Part shown: one piece after another, positions 4,529 to 5,762 of the stretch
Numbering within the stretch: position 1 is the stretch's first letter
How the letters are laid out: each line of letters starts with the position of its first letter
Origin: an uncultured Sphingomonadales bacterium
Lineage (GTDB): Bacteria > Pseudomonadota > Alphaproteobacteria > Sphingomonadales > Sphingomonadaceae
DNA length: 5,762 nucleotides
Reading direction: 5' to 3'
Assembly (NCBI GenBank): GCA_903911985.1
Contig: CAIWFP010000157.1
Location: 1 to 5,762, forward strand
The notes under the pieces: generated by a model
The model's database searches: none
Seen by the model: the letters and a program-made list of their open reading frames with translations, nothing else
What the model was told of the DNA's origin: nothing
Position numbers and translations under genes: made by a program

Positions 4529-5762
4529 TCTTGCCCTCACAGGATTTGTGTTCCTCATTCTGGCGCTTGGCGTGCGCCGGCCGTTCATCTGGGTGCTGGT
4601 CTATCTTTATGTGGACATCATCTCGCCCCAGAAGATCACCTATCATATGCTCAATTCGGTGCCGATCTCGCTGATCGCCTTCATTCTGGCGGTGATGGGC
4701 TGGCTGATTTTCGACCGCAAGGAAAACGTCCACTTCACCGGCCGCCAGACGCTGATCCTGATGCTGCTGATCTATTGCGGCATCACCACACAAACCGCAG
4801 ACTTCCCCAACGAAGCGGCGGAAAAGTGGGGCTGGGTGTGGAAATCGCTGGTCTTCGCCATGTTCCTGCCAATGACCCTGCGCACCCGCCTGCGCATCGA
4901 ATCGGCGGCGCTGATCATGTGCCTGTCGGCTGGCGGCATCGTCATCTGCGGCGCGATCAAGACGCTGCTCGGCGGCGGCGGCTATGGCATGCTGCGGCTT
5001 TTCGTGAACGACAATACCGGCCTTTACGAGGGTTCCACCATCTCGTGTCTGGCCATCGCCATCATCCCGCTGATCCAGTGGCTGGCCAGGCATGGCACCA
5101 TCTTTCCGCCCGACAAGCGGGTGAAGCTGTTTGCCAATGCCCTCAGCTTTTCCTGCCTGCTCATCCCGGTGGGCACCGAGGAGCGCACCGGCCTGATCTG
5201 CGCGGCGGTGCTGGGCATCGTGCTGCTGCGCTCGGTGAAGAACAAGACGCTGTATATTGCCGGCACGGCAGTGGGCCTGCTGATCGCGGTGCCGCTGCTG
5301 CCGTCAACCTATACGATGCGCATGAATACCATCAAGAACAACCAGTCCGACCAGTCGGCCTCCACCCGCATCGCCATGTGGCAGTGGACTTTGGGCTATG
5401 CCGCGGACCATCCCTTCGGCGGCGGGTTCAACGCCAACCTCGGCAGCCACATCAAGCTGGAGCTGATGAGCGCCAAGGGCTCGGGCAACACCACCGCGAT
5501 GGAAAAAACCATCATCACCGACGACCAGCGCGCCTACCACTCCTCCTATTTCGAAATGCTGGGCGAACAGGGCTGGCCGGGTCTGATCATGTGGCTGACG
5601 CTGAACTTTGGCGGCATGTTCCAGCTGGGGGGCATCCGCCGCCTGCTGAAGGGCAGCGACGACCCGCGCGACCGCAGCGACGCCGCCCTGGTTACCGCGC
5701 TGCAGCAGGGGCATCTGTGCTATCTGGTGGGCGCGGCCTTCGTCGGCATCGCCTATCAGCCC
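4521..5762 (+). CDS. Putative O-glycosylation / O-antigen-type ligase, exosortase A-associated (partial, runs off right edge)
   Basis: A polytopic inner-membrane protein of the O-antigen ligase/Wzy superfamily, matching the exosortase A-associated putative O-glycosylation ligase type (TIGR03097-like, with an N-terminal DUF5935-like region). Such enzymes are thought to transfer or join lipid-linked glycan in the periplasm; the acceptor here is unknown. The 414 visible codons hold about a dozen hydrophobic segments, for example at about 4-19, 20-31, 48-64, 76-90, 105-120, 128-147, 222-238 and 244-261. Family-style N-terminal motifs are RRPFIWVLVYLYVDIISPQKI (19-39) and LNSVPISLIAF (44-54). The large predicted periplasmic loop, about 262-350, carries STRIAMWQWTLGYAADHPFGGGF (281-303, Arg283) and AYHSSYFEMLGEQGWPGL (338-355, His340), the Arg and His features of the Wzy_C/WaaL class. 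The GTG at 4521 is the only possible far-upstream start, because TGA at 4515-4517 is in frame two codons earlier. Start and upstream gene overlap by 8 bases. The family is usually slightly longer, so only the extreme C-terminus should be missing. Confidence 0.92.
   Translation, partial: MLDLALTGFVFLILALGVRRPFIWVLVYLYVDIISPQKITYHMLNSVPISLIAFILAVMGWLIFDRKENVHFTGRQTLILMLLIYCGITTQTADFPNEAAEKWGWVWKSLVFAMFLPMTLRTRLRIESAALIMCLSAGGIVICGAIKTLLGGGGYGMLRLFVNDNTGLYEGSTISCLAIAIIPLIQWLARHGTIFPPDKRVKLFANALSFSCLLIPVGTEERTGLICAAVLGIVLLRSVKNKTLYIAGTAVGLLIAVPLLPSTYTMRMNTIKNNQSDQSASTRIAMWQWTLGYAADHPFGGGFNANLGSHIKLELMSAKGSGNTTAMEKTIITDDQRAYHSSYFEMLGEQGWPGLIMWLTLNFGGMFQLGGIRRLLKGSDDPRDRSDAALVTALQQGHLCYLVGAAFVGIAYQP

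Noticed and set aside
4455..5714. Minus-strand ORFs (212 and 136 codons) opposite the ligase
   Set aside because: His/Gln/Asp-rich shadows of the ligase frame; the plus-strand product has clear membrane segments and the Wzy_C-like loop.

Overview
The window is GC-rich DNA that reads like an alphaproteobacterial chromosome, most likely from a sphingomonad (Sphingomonadales such as Novosphingobium, Sphingobium or Sphingomonas). The placement is an inference. It rests on the alphaproteobacterial style of the GltB N-terminus and on two enzymes that follow the exosortase A (XrtA)/PEP-CTERM type found in this group. Apart from the glutamate synthase end, the window is an edge of an XrtA-associated surface-polysaccharide/glycosylation locus.

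The layout is divergent around one promoter region at 4194-4345. Leftward (minus strand) the order is: a GT4-type glycosyltransferase of the exosortase A-associated kind (4193 to 2949); 48 bp later, an unrecognised 474-residue protein with a membrane hairpin and a long low-complexity tail (2900 to 1476); then, after a 250-bp non-coding gap, the 5' end of gltB, the large subunit of NADPH-glutamate synthase, which leaves the window at base 1. Rightward (plus strand) there is a 60-residue small membrane protein (4346-4528), whose end overlaps by 8 bases the start of a putative exosortase A-associated O-glycosylation/O-antigen ligase (4521 to past the right edge). No RNA gene, IS element, CRISPR array or attachment site was seen.

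How the parts fit (inference): the glycosyltransferase would add sugars to a lipid-linked glycan on the cytoplasmic face, and the ligase would transfer or join finished glycan on the periplasmic side, in a pathway co-distributed with the exosortase that processes PEP-CTERM proteins. The small protein is positioned to be made together with the ligase. gltB is a housekeeping nitrogen-assimilation gene and probably marks the border of the locus. The most interesting signals are a close match to a sigma-54 promoter (GG-N10-GC with correct spacing) ahead of the glycosyltransferase, a 7-bp inverted repeat in the same divergent region, the unrecognised 60-residue protein, and the unrecognised membrane-anchored low-complexity protein.
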